The notes beneath the pieces were generated by a model that saw nothing but the letters and a program-made list of their open reading frames with translations, did no database searches and was not told where the DNA came from. A stretch of 64,000 nucleotides of DNA from CAZKVJ01 sp964556225 (GTDB lineage: Bacteria; Actinomycetota; Acidimicrobiia; Acidimicrobiales; Ilumatobacteraceae), in NCBI GenBank assembly GCA_964556225.1, contig CAZKVJ010000003.1, forward strand, positions 124,001-188,000, read 5' to 3'. Shown here piece by piece: positions 32,408 through 40,259 of this stretch (position 1 is the first letter of the stretch; the number at the start of each line of letters is the position of its first letter). The position numbers were made by a program, and so were the translations under genes.

Positions 32408-32456
32408 GTTCTGGTCCCGGGAAGTAGCGCTCAGCGCTACTTCCCGGGACCAGAAC
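32408..32456. repeat. Dispersed palindrome, copy 2 (compensated variant)
   Basis: A 49-bp perfect palindrome: a 24-nt arm (GTTCTGGTCCC, then G, then GGAAGTAGCGCT), central C, and exact complement. Compared with copies 1, 3 and 4 one A is G on the left arm and the matching T is C on the right, so pairing is kept. It lies between two minus-strand genes. Confidence 0.93.
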
Positions 32457-32460
32457 AGCG

Positions 32461-32484
32461 AGGGAGGGAGGGAGGGAGGGAGGG
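32461..32484. repeat. AGGG tandem microsatellite (6 copies)
   Basis: Six uninterrupted AGGG units follow palindrome copy 2 by 4 nt. Four or more G-runs with one-base spacers could form a G-quadruplex on the plus strand. Confidence 0.9.
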
Positions 32485-32499
32485 AGCGAGGCAGGGGGG

Positions 32500-33348
32500 T
32501 CAGGGTCGTGGGCGGGAGCCGTAGTCGCCGAACGGGTCGTCCCGTTCGCGGACGGCGGTGCGGAACCCGACCTCCTGGGACCGGCGCACGAACTCGAGGC
32601 CCGTCCCGCTGTGGCGGGCGACGCCGTCGAACAGACAGCCGAGCATCCGAGACGTGTCCGGCGCATACATCTGGCGGGCCGTCTCGTGCAGCGCCCACTT
32701 GATCATCTGCAGCTGCTCGAGCGGGAGCAGGGCGATCCGCCGGGCGAGCGCGAGCGCCCGGTCGTCGAGCGCGTCGTCGGCCACGCACTCGAGCACCAGG
32801 CCGAGATCGGCCGCCTCCCGACCCGAGATCTCGTCGCCGGTGAACAGGTACCGCTTGGCCCGCTCGAGGCCGAGGCGGGCGATCCACACCCACGGTGCCT
32901 CGGGGATGCCCCACACCCGCATCGGCGGGTACCCGAAGCGGGCCGACTCCGAGCAGACGATGAGGTCGGCGTGCAGCACCAGGTTGGTGCCGCCGGCGAT
33001 GCACCACCCCTGCACGGCGGCGATCGTCGGCTTGGAGATCTCGTGCAGCTTCGCCCACGTGCGGGCGTACTGGCCGATCATCTGCAGGTCCTGGGCGGAG
33101 TCCCAGACGCGCTCGCGATCGGCCGCGGCCTCGGCGGCGGTGGCCCAGTCGAGCTGGTAGCCGGCGCAGAACGCCGGGCCGTCGGCGCGCAGCAGCACCG
33201 CCCGCACGTGGTGGTCGCGCTCGGCAGCGTCGAGCTCGGCGGCGAGGGCGTCGCGCAGCTCCGGGTTGATGGTGTTGTACTCGGCGGCCCGGGCGAGGGT
33301 CAGCACCCGCACCGAACCGTCGTCGGCGGCGATGATGGGAGTCGGCAT
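32500..33348 (-). CDS. Enoyl-CoA hydratase/isomerase family protein
   Basis: A 282-residue crotonase. The first oxyanion loop is FCAGYQLDWA near residue 60, the second VQGWCIAGGTNLVLHADLI near 112, and the catalytic loop WGIPEAPWVW has the expected glutamate. The C-terminal helix (TAVRERDDPFGDYGSRPRP) resembles acyl-CoA hydratases of actinobacterial aromatic or steroid degradation. ATG 33348 is chosen from homology; no clear Shine-Dalgarno is seen. It is divergent from an SDR gene across a large inverted repeat. Confidence 0.88.
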   Translation of the reverse strand: MPTPIIAADDGSVRVLTLARAAEYNTINPELRDALAAELDAAERDHHVRAVLLRADGPAFCAGYQLDWATAAEAAADRERVWDSAQDLQMIGQYARTWAKLHEISKPTIAAVQGWCIAGGTNLVLHADLIVCSESARFGYPPMRVWGIPEAPWVWIARLGLERAKRYLFTGDEISGREAADLGLVLECVADDALDDRALALARRIALLPLEQLQMIKWALHETARQMYAPDTSRMLGCLFDGVARHSGTGLEFVRRSQEVGFRTAVRERDDPFGDYGSRPRP

Positions 33349-33359
33349 GCGTGCAGACT

Positions 33360-33438
33360 CGCGCGACGTCCGCGCCACCCTGGCGCGTATGTCGCGCGAT
33401 TCGCGACGATCGCGCCAGGGTGGCGCGAAGGTCGCGCG
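33360..33438. repeat. Large nested inverted repeat in a divergent promoter region
   Basis: The arms are CGCGCGAC (33360-33367) plus CGCGCCACCCTGGCGCG (33371-33387), and their exact complements CGCGCCAGGGTGGCGCG (33411-33427) and GTCGCGCG (33431-33438), separated by 3-nt mismatched spacers. Each 17-nt arm is itself palindromic (CGCGCCA-N3-TGGCGCG), and the loop holds TCGCG-N5-CGCGA. The element fills the space between divergent genes and could be an operator or a repeat element. Confidence 0.85.
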
Positions 33439-33453
33439 GGGAGGTTGAGGGCA

Positions 33454-34197
33454 ATGGATCTGCAGCTGGACGGGCGGCGTGCGCTCGTCACCGGAGCGTC
33501 GAGCGGCCTCGGTCTCGGCTGCGCCCAGGCGCTGGCCGCCGAGGGAGCCACGGTCACGATCGCCGCCCGCTCGCCCGAACGGCTCGCTCGGGCGGCGGCG
33601 ACCATCGACGCCGACGTGCACACGGTCGTCGCCGACGTGTCCGATGCCGAGCAGGTGCGGCGCCTCGTGGCCGACGCCGAAGCGCTGATGGGCGGCATCG
33701 ACATCCTGATCGCCAACGCCGGCGGTCCGCCGGCCGGCAACGTCGCCGCGACCGATCTCTCCGCGTACGAGCCGGCCCTTCGGCTGAACCTCCTCTCGAC
33801 GATCGGGCTGTGCCTGGCGACGGTGCCGTCCATGAGGGCCCGGCGCTGGGGCCGGGTGGTGGCGATCACGTCCATCGCCGTGCGCGAGCCCATCGGCACG
33901 CTGGTGCTGTCGAACACCGCGCGGGCGGGGCTCACCGGCTTCCTGAAGACGCTCGCCACCGAGGTCGCCGCCGACGGCGTCACGGTGAACTCGCTCCAGC
34001 CCGGACTCCACCTGACCGACCGGCTCGCCGCGCTGTACGCCGATCCCGGCGAGGTGGCGGCCTCCGTGCCGGCTCGCACGCTGGGCGACCCTGGCGACTT
34101 CGGGCGGATCGCCGCGTTCTTGTGCTCGGAAGCCGCGAAGTTCCTCACCGGCGCAGCGATCCCGGTGGACGGCGGCGCCAGCCGCGGCCTGCAGTAG
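33454..34197 (+). CDS. SDR family protein lacking the canonical YxxxK
   Basis: A 247-residue SDR fold: cofactor loop TGASSGLG near residue 13, Arg after strand 2 (AARSPERL, suggesting NADPH), IANAGGPPAG near 85 and ITSIAVREP with the catalytic-type Ser region. Where YxxxK is expected the sequence reads LSNTARAGLTG, so both Tyr and Lys are replaced. A recognised SDR subfamily has this SNTARA pattern; its catalytic mechanism is unclear to me. The C-terminal GAAIPVDGGASRG is normal. GAGGTTGAGG precedes ATG 33454 by 3 nt. Confidence 0.87.
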   Translation: MDLQLDGRRALVTGASSGLGLGCAQALAAEGATVTIAARSPERLARAAATIDADVHTVVADVSDAEQVRRLVADAEALMGGIDILIANAGGPPAGNVAATDLSAYEPALRLNLLSTIGLCLATVPSMRARRWGRVVAITSIAVREPIGTLVLSNTARAGLTGFLKTLATEVAADGVTVNSLQPGLHLTDRLAALYADPGEVAASVPARTLGDPGDFGRIAAFLCSEAAKFLTGAAIPVDGGASRGLQ

Positions 34198-34281
34198 CGG
34201 TCGTCGCGCGGACCTCAGCCCCTTGCCGGCCGGTGGCCTGGGGCAGACGATGGAGGTGCTCCTCTGGGTTGGAGGTGTGCC

Positions 34282-35382
34282 ATGAAGCTCACGCTGTCTG
34301 TGATCAAGGCCGACATCGGCTCCATCGGTGGTCACATCGCCCCGTCGGCCCGCCTGCTCGACACCGTGCGCCGCCACGTCGCCGAGCACGGCGGGGACCT
34401 GCTGATCGACCACTCCATCAGCTCCACGGGCGATGACATCGCCATCTTGATGACCCACACCCGCGGCCTTGGTGACGAGGCCGTGCACCACCTGGCCTGG
34501 GACGCCTTCGTGGCCGGCACGGCGACCGCCCGGGCCGAGGGGCTCTACGGTGCCGGGCAGGACCTCCTGAAGGACGCCTTCTCCGGCAACGTCAAGGGCA
34601 TGGGCCCGGCGGTGGCCGAGATGGAGATCGACGAGCGCCCCAACGAGCCGTTCCTGTTCTTCGCCGCCGACAAGACGGACCCCGGCGCGTTCGACCTGCC
34701 GCTGTACCTCACGTTCACCGACCCGATGACGACGCCCGGGCTGATCCTGTCGCCCACGCTCGGCGAGGGCTTTCGCTTCGTGATCATGGACGTCGCCCAC
34801 ACCGAGGGCGACCGGGTCATCGAGCTGAGCGCACCGGAGGACCTGTACGGCATCGCCGCGCTGCTGCGGGACCCGGAGCGCTACGTCGTCGAGTCGGTGT
34901 GGTCCCGGGCGACCGGAGAGCAGGCCGTCGCCGTGGCCACCTCCCGGCTGCACAACATCGCCGGCAAGTACACCGGCAAGGACGACCCGGTCATGCTGGT
35001 CCGGGTGCAGATGAGCTTCCCCGCCACCGGTGAGGTGCTCGCCCCGTACGCCACCGGGCACTTCGTGGCCGGTGGGATGCGCGGCTCGCACAACATGCCG
35101 CTCATGCCGGTGCGGCTCAACACCGGCACCAGCTACTTCGACGGTCCGCCGCTCGTGTCGTGCGCGGCCTTCGCCGTGCACGAGGGTCGCCTGACCGAGC
35201 CCCTCGACGCGTTCGCCCACCCGTTCTGGGACACCGTGCGCCACCAGGTCGCGGCGAAGAGCATGGACATGCGCCGGCAGGGCTTCTTCGGTGCGGCCAT
35301 GCTGCCGATGAGCGAGCTGGAGTACACGGGCGTGGTCGAGACGCTGCACCGGCTGGACAGCCGCTTCACCGTTCGGTCGTAG
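34282..35382 (+). CDS. fbp: Fructose-1,6-bisphosphate aldolase/phosphatase (archaeal type, class V)
   Basis: A 366-residue match along its full length to the bifunctional archaeal FBPA/P family. It starts LTLSVIKADIGSIGGH, then has the metal-binding GDDIAILMTHTRG near residue 50, YGAGQDLLKDAFSGNVKGMGP near 93, NIAGKYTGKDDPVMLVR near 230 with the Schiff-base lysine region, and HFVAGGMRGSHNMPLMPV near 255. The enzyme condenses DHAP and GAP and dephosphorylates FBP, driving gluconeogenesis one way. GGAGGTGTGCC is just upstream of the ATG. pncA follows with 9 nt between stop and start. Confidence 0.93.
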   Translation: MKLTLSVIKADIGSIGGHIAPSARLLDTVRRHVAEHGGDLLIDHSISSTGDDIAILMTHTRGLGDEAVHHLAWDAFVAGTATARAEGLYGAGQDLLKDAFSGNVKGMGPAVAEMEIDERPNEPFLFFAADKTDPGAFDLPLYLTFTDPMTTPGLILSPTLGEGFRFVIMDVAHTEGDRVIELSAPEDLYGIAALLRDPERYVVESVWSRATGEQAVAVATSRLHNIAGKYTGKDDPVMLVRVQMSFPATGEVLAPYATGHFVAGGMRGSHNMPLMPVRLNTGTSYFDGPPLVSCAAFAVHEGRLTEPLDAFAHPFWDTVRHQVAAKSMDMRRQGFFGAAMLPMSELEYTGVVETLHRLDSRFTVRS

Positions 35383-35385
35383 GCT
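35380..35385 (+). promoter_or_regulatory. Candidate -10 box of pncA inside the fbp stop
   Basis: TAGGCT begins with the TAG stop codon of fbp and lies 6 nt before the GTG of pncA. It would give pncA a leaderless transcript besides read-through from fbp. Confidence 0.35.
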
Positions 35386-35391
35386 GGGACC

Positions 35392-36003
35392 GTGCGCCGG
35401 GCGCTCGTGGTGGTGGACGTGCAGAACGACTTCTGCCCGGGCGGTTCCCTGGCCGTCGCGGACGGCGACCGGGTGGCCGCGCGGATCTCGGAGTGGATCG
35501 GTGGGTCCGGTGCCGGCCGCTACGAGCTGGTGGTCGCCACCATGGACTGGCACCCGCGGCCGGATCGGCACCCCGACTTCGAGCACTTCGCCGTCGAGCC
35601 GGACTACGTCGACACGTGGCCGGCCCACTGCGTCGAGGGCACGCGGGGAGCCGAGCTCCACCCCTTGCTCGAGCTGCCCGAGGCGGCGGTGGTGGTCCGC
35701 AAGGGCCAGGCATCGGCCGCGTACTCCGGGTTCGAGGGCACCGACGGCCGCGGCACGCCCCTGGCCCGGCTGCTCGCGGATGCCGGCGTCGATGCCATCG
35801 ACGTCGTCGGCCTCGCCACCGACTACTGCGTCAGAGCCACCGCGCTGGATGCCCGGGCGCTGGGCTACGACGTGCGGGTGCTCGCGCCGATGGTCGCCGG
35901 GGTGGCCGAGGCCACCACCGAGGCGGCACTGGCAGAGCTGCGCGCCGCCGGGGTGGAGGTCATCGACGATCCCGGAGGTGAGCCGCCGCCACCTCGTGGG
36001 TGA
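35392..36003 (+). CDS. pncA: Nicotinamidase
   Basis: A 203-residue isochorismatase-fold amidase with the full catalytic set: Asp9 in VVDVQNDFCPGGSL, Lys in VVRKGQASAAYSGF near residue 103 and the nucleophile Cys in ATDYCVRATALDA near 145. The metal ligands appear as D-x-H-x(3-5)-H in TMDWHPRPDRHPDF. It converts nicotinamide to nicotinate for NAD salvage. Its 3' end overlaps the convergent pncB by 44 nt, so the two salvage genes face each other. The start is GTG 35392. Confidence 0.93.
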   Translation: MRRALVVVDVQNDFCPGGSLAVADGDRVAARISEWIGGSGAGRYELVVATMDWHPRPDRHPDFEHFAVEPDYVDTWPAHCVEGTRGAELHPLLELPEAAVVVRKGQASAAYSGFEGTDGRGTPLARLLADAGVDAIDVVGLATDYCVRATALDARALGYDVRVLAPMVAGVAEATTEAALAELRAAGVEVIDDPGGEPPPPRG

Positions 36004-37288
36004 GCGCGTCGAGCGCCGCCGACACGTGCACGGGCGGCGGCGCCGGCGACTCCAGCCGGCGGGCGGCGTCGGGCAGGGCGGCCAGGTCGGCGGCCAGCCG
36101 GTCGCGCAGCACCGCCACGGGCTCGTCGGCCGCCACGCGCCGCCCCCCGGCCATCACGGGGACCAGGAGCGGCACCGTCCCGGGCGGGCCGGGCTCGGCG
36201 CGCGTCGCCAGCACGTCGCCTGCCGCAATCTCACCGCGGTGCACCTGCTTGGCCCCTGGGCGGCTCGCCTTCCCCGGCGACAGCTTCAGCAACGGCCGGC
36301 CGTCGTACTCCACCAGCTTGTAGGCGGAATCGAGCGACGGGGCATCACCGGAGGTGCCGACCTGGGTTCCGACCCCGAACACGTCGATCGGGGCCCCGGC
36401 GTCGAGAAGGCGGGCCACGTCGTGCTCGTCGAGGCCCCCGCTGGCCACGATCGTCACGTCGGGGTGGCCGGCGGCATCCAGCATCCGGCGGGCCTCCAGC
36501 GACAGGGCGAGCAGGTCCCCGCTGTCGATGCGCACGCCGAGGCGGCCGTGCAGCCCGAGCTCGTCGGCCACGCCGAGCGCGATGCGCACGCCCTCGATGG
36601 TGTCGTAGGTGTCGACCAGGAACGTGGTGCGGTCGGGGAAGTCCTCGGCGAAGGCGACGAAGGCGTCGCGCTCGTGGTCGAAGGCCTGCACGTAGGAGTG
36701 GGCCATCGTCCCGACCGGCGCGAGGCCCAAGCGCCGCGCCGCTTCGACGTTGCTGGTGCCGGCGAAGCCGGCGATGCCGCCGGCGCGAGCAGCTGCCATC
36801 CCGGCCTCGGTGCCGTGGGTGCGCCGCAGCGAGAAGTCGACGAGCGCGGCGCGCCCGGCCGCGGCCACCGTGCAGCGGGCGGCCTTCGTGGCGAGCGCCG
36901 TCTGGTAGGTGATCTGGTTGACGAGCACGGTCTCGACCAGCTGTGCCTCCGGCAGCGGCGCCGTCACCTCCAGCAGTGGCTCGCCGGCGAACACGACGTG
37001 ACCCTCGGGCACGGCCCACACGTCGCCGGTAAAGCGCAGCGACCGGAAGGCGTCGAGCGCGTCGGCATCGAACCCCTGCCCGCCCAGGTACTCGAGGTCG
37101 GCGTCGTCGAACGCGAAGTCCTCGAGCCGGCGCAGGCAGCCGGCCAGCCCGGCGGCGACGAGGAAGCCGCGGCTCGCCGGGAGCTGGCGCACGAACAGGC
37201 TGAACGTGGCGGGCCGGGTCATGCCGCGACGCAGGTAGCTGGCGGCCATCGTCAGCTCGTAGAGATCCGTGATCAGGGCGGAACCCAC
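35960..37288 (-). CDS. pncB: Nicotinate phosphoribosyltransferase
   Basis: A 442-residue enzyme of the PncB family: TDLYELTMAASYLRRG at the N-terminus, the conserved RRTHGTEAGM segment near residue 154 with the catalytic-loop His, GTSNVEAARRLGLAPVGTMAHSY near 177, and the phosphate-binding SGGLDEHDVARLLDAGAPIDVFGVGT near 285. It makes nicotinate mononucleotide from nicotinate and PRPP with ATP. GTG 37288 has TACGTT 8 nt upstream and no Shine-Dalgarno. It faces pncA with a 44-nt 3' overlap. Confidence 0.93.
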   Translation of the reverse strand: MGSALITDLYELTMAASYLRRGMTRPATFSLFVRQLPASRGFLVAAGLAGCLRRLEDFAFDDADLEYLGGQGFDADALDAFRSLRFTGDVWAVPEGHVVFAGEPLLEVTAPLPEAQLVETVLVNQITYQTALATKAARCTVAAAGRAALVDFSLRRTHGTEAGMAAARAGGIAGFAGTSNVEAARRLGLAPVGTMAHSYVQAFDHERDAFVAFAEDFPDRTTFLVDTYDTIEGVRIALGVADELGLHGRLGVRIDSGDLLALSLEARRMLDAAGHPDVTIVASGGLDEHDVARLLDAGAPIDVFGVGTQVGTSGDAPSLDSAYKLVEYDGRPLLKLSPGKASRPGAKQVHRGEIAAGDVLATRAEPGPPGTVPLLVPVMAGGRRVAADEPVAVLRDRLAADLAALPDAARRLESPAPPPVHVSAALDALTHEVAAAHLRDRR

Positions 37289-37296
37289 GGGGGGTC

Positions 37297-37302
37297 AACG
37301 TA
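37297..37302 (-). promoter_or_regulatory. Candidate -10 box (leaderless) of pncB
   Basis: TACGTT on the minus strand lies 8 nt before the GTG at 37288. It sits in the 52-bp divergent gap with the archease gene, whose own CATGAT box (37329-37334) is 6 nt before its GTG. Confidence 0.4.
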
Positions 37303-37340
37303 CCGGTCCGAGGATGCGGCAGCGGCGCCATGATGATCGG

Positions 37341-37763
37341 GTGGACACCGCACGGGGCCACCGCACCCTCCCGCACACCGCCGACGTGATCCTCGAGGCA
37401 TGGGGTCCCGACCTGGCGGCGTGCTTCGAGGAGGCGGTGATGGCGCTCGCCGAGGTGTGCGTCGAGTCCGTCGCCGTCGCCACGGTGGGCCACCACAAGT
37501 TCCGGCTCCCAGCAGCGCCGGACGACGAGCTGCTGGTCGCGCTGGCCGGCGAGGTGATCTTCCTCCTGGACACGGCCGATGCCGTCCCGGTGGCGGCGCG
37601 CGTGCGCCGGCGTGATGATGGCGGGCTGGACGTGACGCTCGTGATGGGGGCGCGTGACGCGGTCGAGGCGACCGGCGCCGTGCCCAAGGCGGTTTCCCGA
37701 TCGGAGCTCGCCGTGGTCCACGACGTCGCTGGGGTGAGGTGCCGCTTCCTGGTCGACGTGTAG
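37341..37763 (+). CDS. Archease (RtcB activator)
   Basis: A 140-residue protein of the archease family: HTADVILEAWGPDLAACFEEAVMALAEV at the N-terminus with the metal-ligand Asp, DDELLVALAGEVIFLLDT in the middle and the C-terminal KAVSRSELAVVHDVAGVRCRFLVDV. Archease helps RtcB RNA ligase turn over its guanylylation step. It is convergent with rtcB, with only 8 nt between stops, which supports the pairing. GTG 37341 is chosen because homology starts just after it. Confidence 0.92.
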   Translation: MDTARGHRTLPHTADVILEAWGPDLAACFEEAVMALAEVCVESVAVATVGHHKFRLPAAPDDELLVALAGEVIFLLDTADAVPVAARVRRRDDGGLDVTLVMGARDAVEATGAVPKAVSRSELAVVHDVAGVRCRFLVDV

Positions 37764-37771
37764 GTCGCTCG

Positions 37772-39205
37772 TCAGCCCTTGACCACGCCGACCGGCACCA
37801 GTCGGGCGACCCGGCGGGCCAGACCCGCCCGCTCCACGGTGCGGACCACCTCGTCGACGTCCTTGTAGGACTCGGGGGCCTCCTCGATGAGACCCCGAAC
37901 CGAGCCGGCGCGCACGCTGATGCCCCGCTCGGCCAGCCGGCGCCGCAGCTCGTGGGCCGACGTCTGCTGCCGGGCCGCGGTGCGGCTCATCGCCCGGCCG
38001 GCCCCGTGGCAGGTCGAGTGGAAGGCCATCCCGCCCGGCTCGCCCACCAGCACGTAGGACGCCGTCCCCATCGATCCGGGCACCAGCACCGGCTGACCGG
38101 ACCCGGACAGCTCGGGTGGCAGGTCCGGATGGCCGGGCGGCAGGGCGCGGGTCGCTCCCTTGCGGTGCACGCACAGCAGGCGCTGGCGGCCATCAACCGG
38201 GTGGGTCTCCAGCTTGGCCAGGTTGTGCGAGACGTCGTAGAGCAGCACCAGGTCGCGCGTGCCGACCGTGCGGGCGAAGGCCGACCGGGCCGCATCGGAG
38301 AGCAGCTGGCGGTTGGCCCGGCCGTAGTTCGCTGCTGCTGCCATGGCCGCCAGGTACGCCTCGCCCTCCGGTGAGCGCACCGGCGCGCACGCCAGCTGGC
38401 GATCCGGGACGGCGATCCCGTAGCGCCGCATCGCCGCTTCCATCGTCGCGACGTGGTCGGTGCAGATCTGGTGGCCCAGCCCTCGCGAGCCGGAGTGGAT
38501 CATCACGCACACGCGAGCGGGCTCGAGCCCGAACGCCGTCGCCGTCTCGCGGTCGAAGACCCGGTCCACCACCTGGACCTCGAGGAAGTGGTTGCCCGAG
38601 CCGAGGCTGCCCACCTGGCGCAGCCCGCGGGCGACGGCCCGGTCGCTGACGGCCGCAGGATCGGCTCCCGGCAGGACGCCGCCGTCCTCGCAGCGGACCA
38701 GATCCTCGCTGGTGCCGTGGCCGCGCTCCACGGCGTAGGCCGCACCGCCGGTCAGGATGCGGTCCAGCTCACCCTCGCCGACGCGCCACACGGCGCCCGG
38801 CCCCATCCCCTTCGGCACGGACCGGTCCAGCTCGTCCATCAGCGCGCTCAGGTGGGGAGCCAGCTCGTCTCGTGACAGCGGCGACAGCAGCAGACGGACG
38901 CCGCAGGAGATGTCGAAGCCCACACCGCCGGGCGACACCACACCCCCGGCGTCGACCGCGGTCGCCGCCACCCCGCCGATGGGGAAGCCATAGCCCCAGT
39001 GGACGTCGGGCATGGCGTAGGACGCGCTGACGATCCCGGGGAGCGTGGCCACGTTGGCGACCTGCTGGAGGGACCGGTCGGCGGCGACGTCGGGCAGGAG
39101 CTCGGCCGAGGCGAACACGATGCCCGGCACCCGCATGTCGCCGGTCCGCTCGACCCGCCAGCGGAACGGCGTCTCGGCGACCAGATCGACGGGCTGCACC
39201 TTCAT
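37772..39205 (-). CDS. rtcB: RNA-splicing ligase RtcB
   Basis: A 477-residue full-length RtcB. Signatures are DVHWGYGFPIGGV near residue 68, the metal-binding GGVGFDISCGVRLL near 93, SLGSGNHFLEVQVVD near 199, MIHSGSRGLGHQ near 235 and the active-site loop HSTCHGAGRAMSR near 400 containing the histidine that is guanylylated. It joins 2',3'-cyclic phosphate to 5'-OH RNA ends using GTP and Mn. ATG 39205 has GGAGGCTC upstream. It is convergent with the archease gene. Confidence 0.95.
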   Translation of the reverse strand: MKVQPVDLVAETPFRWRVERTGDMRVPGIVFASAELLPDVAADRSLQQVANVATLPGIVSASYAMPDVHWGYGFPIGGVAATAVDAGGVVSPGGVGFDISCGVRLLLSPLSRDELAPHLSALMDELDRSVPKGMGPGAVWRVGEGELDRILTGGAAYAVERGHGTSEDLVRCEDGGVLPGADPAAVSDRAVARGLRQVGSLGSGNHFLEVQVVDRVFDRETATAFGLEPARVCVMIHSGSRGLGHQICTDHVATMEAAMRRYGIAVPDRQLACAPVRSPEGEAYLAAMAAAANYGRANRQLLSDAARSAFARTVGTRDLVLLYDVSHNLAKLETHPVDGRQRLLCVHRKGATRALPPGHPDLPPELSGSGQPVLVPGSMGTASYVLVGEPGGMAFHSTCHGAGRAMSRTAARQQTSAHELRRRLAERGISVRAGSVRGLIEEAPESYKDVDEVVRTVERAGLARRVARLVPVGVVKG

Positions 39206-39272
39206 CGGACGAGCCTCCGGTTCCAGTGTGGTCCCTGCGAGCAGTGGACGCCAGGTGTGCTCAGATGTTCGG

Positions 39273-40250
39273 GTGACGCGCCTCGGCTACCAGATCCCCA
39301 ACTTCACCTACCCCGACGTGGACCAGTCCCGGCTGTTCGAGGTGGTGGCCCGCCAGGCGGCAGAGGCCGATCGGTCGGGCTTCGACACCGTGCTGGTGAT
39401 GGACCACTTCTACCAGCTGCCCATGCTCGGCGAACCGGACCAGTACATGCTCGAGTGCTACACGCTGCTCGGGGCGCTGGCCCGGGAGACCGAGCAGGTG
39501 CGTCTCAGTGCGCTGGTGACAGGAAACACCTACCGGAACCCGGCCGTGCTGGCGAAGATCGTGACCACCCTCGACGTGGTGTCCGGTGGTCGGGCCCAGC
39601 TGGGGATCGGGGCCGGCTGGTTCGAGCTCGAGCACCGGGCGTTCGGCATCGAGTTCGGCACGTTCACGGACCGCTTCGAGAAGCTCGAGGAGGCGCTGCA
39701 GATCATCATCCCGATGCTGCGCGGCGAGCGGGTGACGCTGTCGGGTCGGCGGTACCAAGTGGTCGACGCTGTCAGCTCGCCGCCGGTGGTGGGGCGGATC
39801 CCGGTGATGATCGGTGGGGGCGGCGAGCGCAAGACGTTGCGCATGGTCGCCCAGTACGCCGACGAGTCGAACCTGATCGCCGAGCGAGCCGACCTGCCGC
39901 GCAAGCTCGACGCGCTGGCCGCCCACTGCGAGCGCCTCGGGCGCGACCGCTCGGAGATCACCGTGAGCTGGCAGCGCACCACCTGCATCGCACCGACGAT
40001 GGAGGAGGCGCGCGCCGACCTGGCGGCGTTCTTCCGGGCGCGAGGGATCGACCTGGCCTCGCGCAGCGACGAGGAGCGGGCGTTCCTCACGGGGCGGTTC
40101 GTGGTCGGCGACCCGGACACCGTCGGCGAGGCGCTCGCAGCCGACCTGGCGCTCGGGGTCGACGGCTTCACGCTCAACGCGCCGGCGAACGGCCACATCC
40201 CGGGCCGGGTCGCACTGCTGGGTGAGACGGTCGCGCCGCTGATCGGCTGA
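39273..40250 (+). CDS. LLM-class F420-dependent oxidoreductase
   Basis: A 325-residue luciferase-like TIM barrel. It begins TRLGYQIPNFTYPDV, has VLVMDHFYQLP near residue 46, the family core TTLDVVSGGRAQLGIGAGWFELEH near 104, and PVMIGGGGERKTLRMVAQYAD near 185. The N-terminal part and the MIGGGGE motif match F420-dependent actinobacterial groups; the substrate is unknown. GTG 39273 is chosen because upstream codons show no homology and run through the rtcB promoter region. Confidence 0.88.
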   Translation: MTRLGYQIPNFTYPDVDQSRLFEVVARQAAEADRSGFDTVLVMDHFYQLPMLGEPDQYMLECYTLLGALARETEQVRLSALVTGNTYRNPAVLAKIVTTLDVVSGGRAQLGIGAGWFELEHRAFGIEFGTFTDRFEKLEEALQIIIPMLRGERVTLSGRRYQVVDAVSSPPVVGRIPVMIGGGGERKTLRMVAQYADESNLIAERADLPRKLDALAAHCERLGRDRSEITVSWQRTTCIAPTMEEARADLAAFFRARGIDLASRSDEERAFLTGRFVVGDPDTVGEALAADLALGVDGFTLNAPANGHIPGRVALLGETVAPLIG

Positions 40251-40259
40251 CCGGCCGGC

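Noticed and set aside
32461..32484. AGGG repeat as a CRISPR or coding repeat
   Set aside because: The unit is 4 bp with no spacers; it is a simple microsatellite next to a palindrome.
32500..35661. Long minus-strand open frame of about 1050 codons upstream of and including the crotonase
   Set aside because: Only the last 282 codons show crotonase homology. The rest is antisense to the FBP aldolase/phosphatase and SDR genes and is kept open by high GC content.
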